Shown: positions 5,191-7,076 of the stretch, piece after piece
Numbering within the stretch: the stretch's first letter is position 1
Layout of the letters: every line of letters begins with the position of its first letter
From: Planctomycetota bacterium
Lineage (GTDB): Bacteria; Planctomycetota; Phycisphaerae; WQYP01
DNA: 7,076 nucleotides
Direction of reading: 5' to 3'
NCBI GenBank assembly: GCA_021799715.1
Contig: JAJYZY010000122.1
Location: 1-7,076, forward strand
Notes under the pieces: generated by a model
The model's database searches: none
What the model saw: the letters and a program-made list of their open reading frames with translations, nothing else
Told to the model about the DNA's origin: nothing
Translations under genes and position numbers: made by a program

Positions 5191-6486
5191 ATGACGCAGG
5201 CAAAATCGCACACCGCTCGCAAAGTGACCGTTACCGTCATCAAAATTCTGATTGCGGTCATCGGGCTTTGGTACGTTATTTCCCATATTGCCTGGAATGA
5301 TCAGGTGGTGCTTAAAAAAGGCCAGGTCATTCGCAATGTCACCTTCGTACACAACACCCGCCTGACCCTGCTGGCTCATCAAGGCCGATTGTATACGCTG
5401 AAATTTCAGAATCAAAAAATTTCCGTGCGGTTGCCGCACGGGCAGGTGATCACCGCCGTAGCCACCAGGCCGCCGATTAAATTTCCCAATCTGCTGGCGG
5501 TTCCGGGCAGCTATCTTGTGGCGCCGCATGGCAAGGTTTCAGTTGCCCTGGGCTTGCCACATCTGCTGCGCAAAGCCAAACCACTGCCGCTATTGGCGGC
5601 GCTGCTGCTGCTGGGCCTGCCGTTTGTCATCACCGCCTGGCGCTGGCGAAGGCTTATGCTGGTGCAGAATATGGACTTGCCGTACCGCAAGTGCCTCACG
5701 CTGACTTTTGTGGGCCAGTTTTATTCCACCTTTCTGCCCGGCACCACCAGCGGAGATATTGTTAAAATAATTTATACAGGCCGGATTACCGGCCAAAAAA
5801 CCAAAAGTGCCATCACGGTTATTCTTGACCGGGTCATCGGGTTGATAGGATTGATGATCGTGGCCGGGGCGGCGGCCGGGGCACAGTTGGCGGCAAACCA
5901 TTTTTCCGCGGCGGGTAAGAATGTTGCCGATCCGGTGCTCGTGCATGTGCTGTGGTTGATTGTCGGGTTGCTGGGGCTGACAATTCTCGGCGGCATTGTC
6001 TATTTTTCAGTTCGCCTGCGGCAATGGCTGCATCTGGATGCACTTATTGAACGCCTGCCCCTGCCGGAATTCATCAAACACGCGGATCGGACATTGCGGG
6101 TATATCGCGATCATCCCGGCACGCTGGCGCTGACATTGGGAGCCAGCGTGCTGTCGCAGGCGGTGTTGCCATTGGCCGGATTCCTGGCGGGATGGGCCTT
6201 TGGAATGCACGCATCGTTCGGGTGCTTTATGGCGTACATTCCGGTGGCGGCATTGGCGGCAAGCCTGCCAATTGTTCCACCGCAGGGCATCGGCGTCATG
6301 GATGCCATTCTGTTGCACTTTTTTGTCACGCGCGGCGTGGACACCGCCAGTCAAGCTTTCGCCCTGGCCCAGGCCATCCGCTTCCTGCCGATTTGCTGGA
6401 ACCTGCTGGGTGCCTATTGGGTGGTACGGGGAACTTATCATCGCGAACATGTCGAAAGTCTGGATCAACTGGCACCCGAAGCGTGA
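5191..6486 (+). CDS. Lysylphosphatidylglycerol synthase TM / UPF0104 flippase-like integral membrane protein with a beta-rich insert
   Basis: The product has 431 residues and about eight hydrophobic segments: near 13-34, 130-150, 168-184, 207-230, 249-273, 309-335, 343-380 (possibly two) and 386-413. Family motifs (LPG_synthase_TM, the flippase part of MprF and relatives such as AglD) are FYSTFLPGTTSGDIVKI (177-193), KSAITVILDRVIGLIGL (205-221) and LPIVPPQGIGVMDAILL (359-375). The last has Asp371 where Glu is common. There is no aminoacyl-transferase domain, so it is not a complete MprF; a lipid or polyprenyl-linked substrate transporter is inferred. Residues 35-125, between the first and second membrane segments, form an unusual hydrophilic, beta-strand-like insert. 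The start at ATG 5191 was chosen over a TTG at 5182; neither has a strong ribosome site. It lies 30 bases after pyrE, which suggests co-transcription. The substrate is unknown. Confidence 0.87.
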   Translation: MTQAKSHTARKVTVTVIKILIAVIGLWYVISHIAWNDQVVLKKGQVIRNVTFVHNTRLTLLAHQGRLYTLKFQNQKISVRLPHGQVITAVATRPPIKFPNLLAVPGSYLVAPHGKVSVALGLPHLLRKAKPLPLLAALLLLGLPFVITAWRWRRLMLVQNMDLPYRKCLTLTFVGQFYSTFLPGTTSGDIVKIIYTGRITGQKTKSAITVILDRVIGLIGLMIVAGAAAGAQLAANHFSAAGKNVADPVLVHVLWLIVGLLGLTILGGIVYFSVRLRQWLHLDALIERLPLPEFIKHADRTLRVYRDHPGTLALTLGASVLSQAVLPLAGFLAGWAFGMHASFGCFMAYIPVAALAASLPIVPPQGIGVMDAILLHFFVTRGVDTASQAFALAQAIRFLPICWNLLGAYWVVRGTYHREHVESLDQLAPEA

Positions 6487-6714
6487 AACCGTCGGCATCA
6501 TTGTGAACCACTCCCAACGCCAGGCGATCAGCCCAGACTCCACGCCGCGCGCAAAAGCCCGATCTTAAGCGCCCGTGTAAGCCGCCTCTGGCCGCAGTAT
6601 ATACTTCATACGGCTATTACCGGGACGTCCTGACCCCGTATTATTGCCGCGAAATCAGAACGTATACGCACTTTTCACATTGCAATAACGTGCCACCACG
6701 GGCCACACAGATTA
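6487..6714 (+). other. Gene-free DNA downstream of the flippase-like gene
   Basis: No reading frame here resembles a protein. Small GC palindromes occur but none is followed by a T-run, so no intrinsic terminator is supported. The last bases (CCACACAGATTATGAATCC, ending at 6720) already carry one unit of the CACAGATT vocabulary that opens the repeat beginning at 6715. Together with the repeats to 7076, 590 bases lack a recognisable gene. Confidence 0.6.
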
Positions 6715-6840
6715 TGAATCCACCACAGATTTCACGGATTAAACGGATAAACCGGAACGAACAGGTTTTGATTCGCTACCGCGACGGTGTCCCCGTTGCG
6801 TGCCGCTACAGGTCCAGTTACTCGCGGCAGATGCGGACGT
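6715..6840 (+). repeat. Direct repeat, copy 1 (about 126 bp)
   Basis: This block recurs at 6951-7076. Both run from TGAATCCACCACAGATTTCA to a GACGT end. They share a perfectly identical 32-base core at 6785-6816 and 7021-7052. The flanks differ by substitutions and small compensating insertions and deletions. The start is an approximately 9-base periodic series (ACAGATTTC, ACGGATTAA, ACGGATAAA). No frame in the block encodes a recognisable protein. The mix of an identical core and drifted flanks fits two related copies of a dispersed intergenic repeat. Confidence 0.85.
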
Positions 6841-6899
6841 GTTGTACGCCGCTTTCCGCCACAAACCCCTCGTATCCGTGTCATCGGTGCGATCCGTGG
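6723..6899. repeat. Inverted-arm-bounded unit around repeat copy 1
   Basis: The left arm (6723-6748) and the reverse complement of the right arm (6874-6899) agree at 20 of 26 positions, counted by hand. The left arm begins CCACAGAT and ends AACGGAT. The right arm begins ATCCGTG and ends ATCCGTGG. They enclose a 177-base unit with no reading frame I can recognise. This layout resembles a small non-autonomous mobile element or a palindromic dispersed repeat. I do not see clear target-site duplications. Confidence 0.55.
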
Positions 6900-6950
6900 T
6901 CCGGTACTGATTCCGCAATTTCAAACCGATCTCGGATATGGAAGTAGACG

Positions 6951-7076
6951 TGAATCCACCACAGATTTCACGCATTAAACGGATAGGAACGAAGGAACTG
7001 ATTTTGATTTGCCTCCGCTGCGGTGTCCCCGTTGCGTGCCGCTACAGGTCCAATTCCCCGCGGTAGATGCAGACGT
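6951..7076 (+). repeat. Direct repeat, copy 2 (about 126 bp, reaching the window edge)
   Basis: This is the second copy of the 6715-6840 block, starting 236 bases after it. Its left arm is at 6959-6984, with one change in the first 18 bases (ACGCATT for ACGGATT). The identical core is at 7021-7052. The window ends at the same GACGT where the match to copy 1 was tracked, so the element may continue. The bases just before this copy (GTAGACGT, 6944-6951) resemble the end of each copy, which hints at further tandem or nested copies. Confidence 0.82.

Noticed and set aside
6007..6543. 178-codon open frame on the minus strand over the flippase-like gene
   Set aside because: It is antisense to clear transmembrane coding sequence and its Gln/Arg-rich translation is typical of a shadow frame.
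6690..6978. Protein-coding frames through the repeat region (85, 78 and 63 codons)
   Set aside because: Their translations simply reflect the periodic repeat (for example TTDRTDDTDTR) and show no conserved protein pattern.
6715..7076. CRISPR array
   Set aside because: Only two repeats of about 126 bases 236 bases apart, with drifted flanks. Size, number and spacing do not fit CRISPR repeats and spacers.

Overview
The window is a stretch of bacterial chromosome with seven complete protein genes and one gene cut by the left edge, all on the plus strand. The strongest clue to the organism is the first gene. Its reading frame joins the end of LpxC to a complete FabZ, a fusion known from several Gram-negative phyla that include Bacteroidota and the PVC group, and lpxA follows it. 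By eye the base composition is moderately GC-rich. Coding density is low, at about 71 percent (roughly 5,040 of 7,076 bases), and there are three gene-free stretches of 434 to 590 bases. Together these suggest a lipid-A-making environmental bacterium, most plausibly Planctomycetota (Phycisphaerae-like) or a relative. That assignment is inference.

Layout: 2-517 lpxC-fabZ fusion (partial); 684-1505 lpxA; 1506-2029 gene-free, with a decayed-looking repeat relic; 2030-2626 class I SAM-dependent methyltransferase; 2627-3060 gene-free leader region; 3061-3477 YraN/UPF0102 family protein; 3570-3597 promoter candidate; 3633-3914 small protein of unknown family; 3911-4504 dCTP deaminase family enzyme, overlapping the small gene by four bases; 4583-4610 promoter candidate; 4639-5160 pyrE; 5191-6486 LPG-synthase-TM (UPF0104) flippase-like membrane protein; 6487-7076 gene-free, holding an approximately 126-bp direct repeat whose first copy is bounded by inverted arms.

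Functionally, the left end makes the first intermediates of lipid A: LpxA acylates UDP-GlcNAc, LpxC deacetylates the product, and FabZ feeds acyl chain elongation. The centre and right contain two pyrimidine nucleotide genes (a dCTP deaminase family member and orotate phosphoribosyltransferase) and a polytopic membrane protein probably co-transcribed with pyrE. The less explained items are the unknown small gene coupled to the deaminase, the extra-membrane domain of the flippase-like protein, and the repeat element at the right edge. I found no clear rho-independent terminators, tRNA, rRNA, CRISPR array or transposase.
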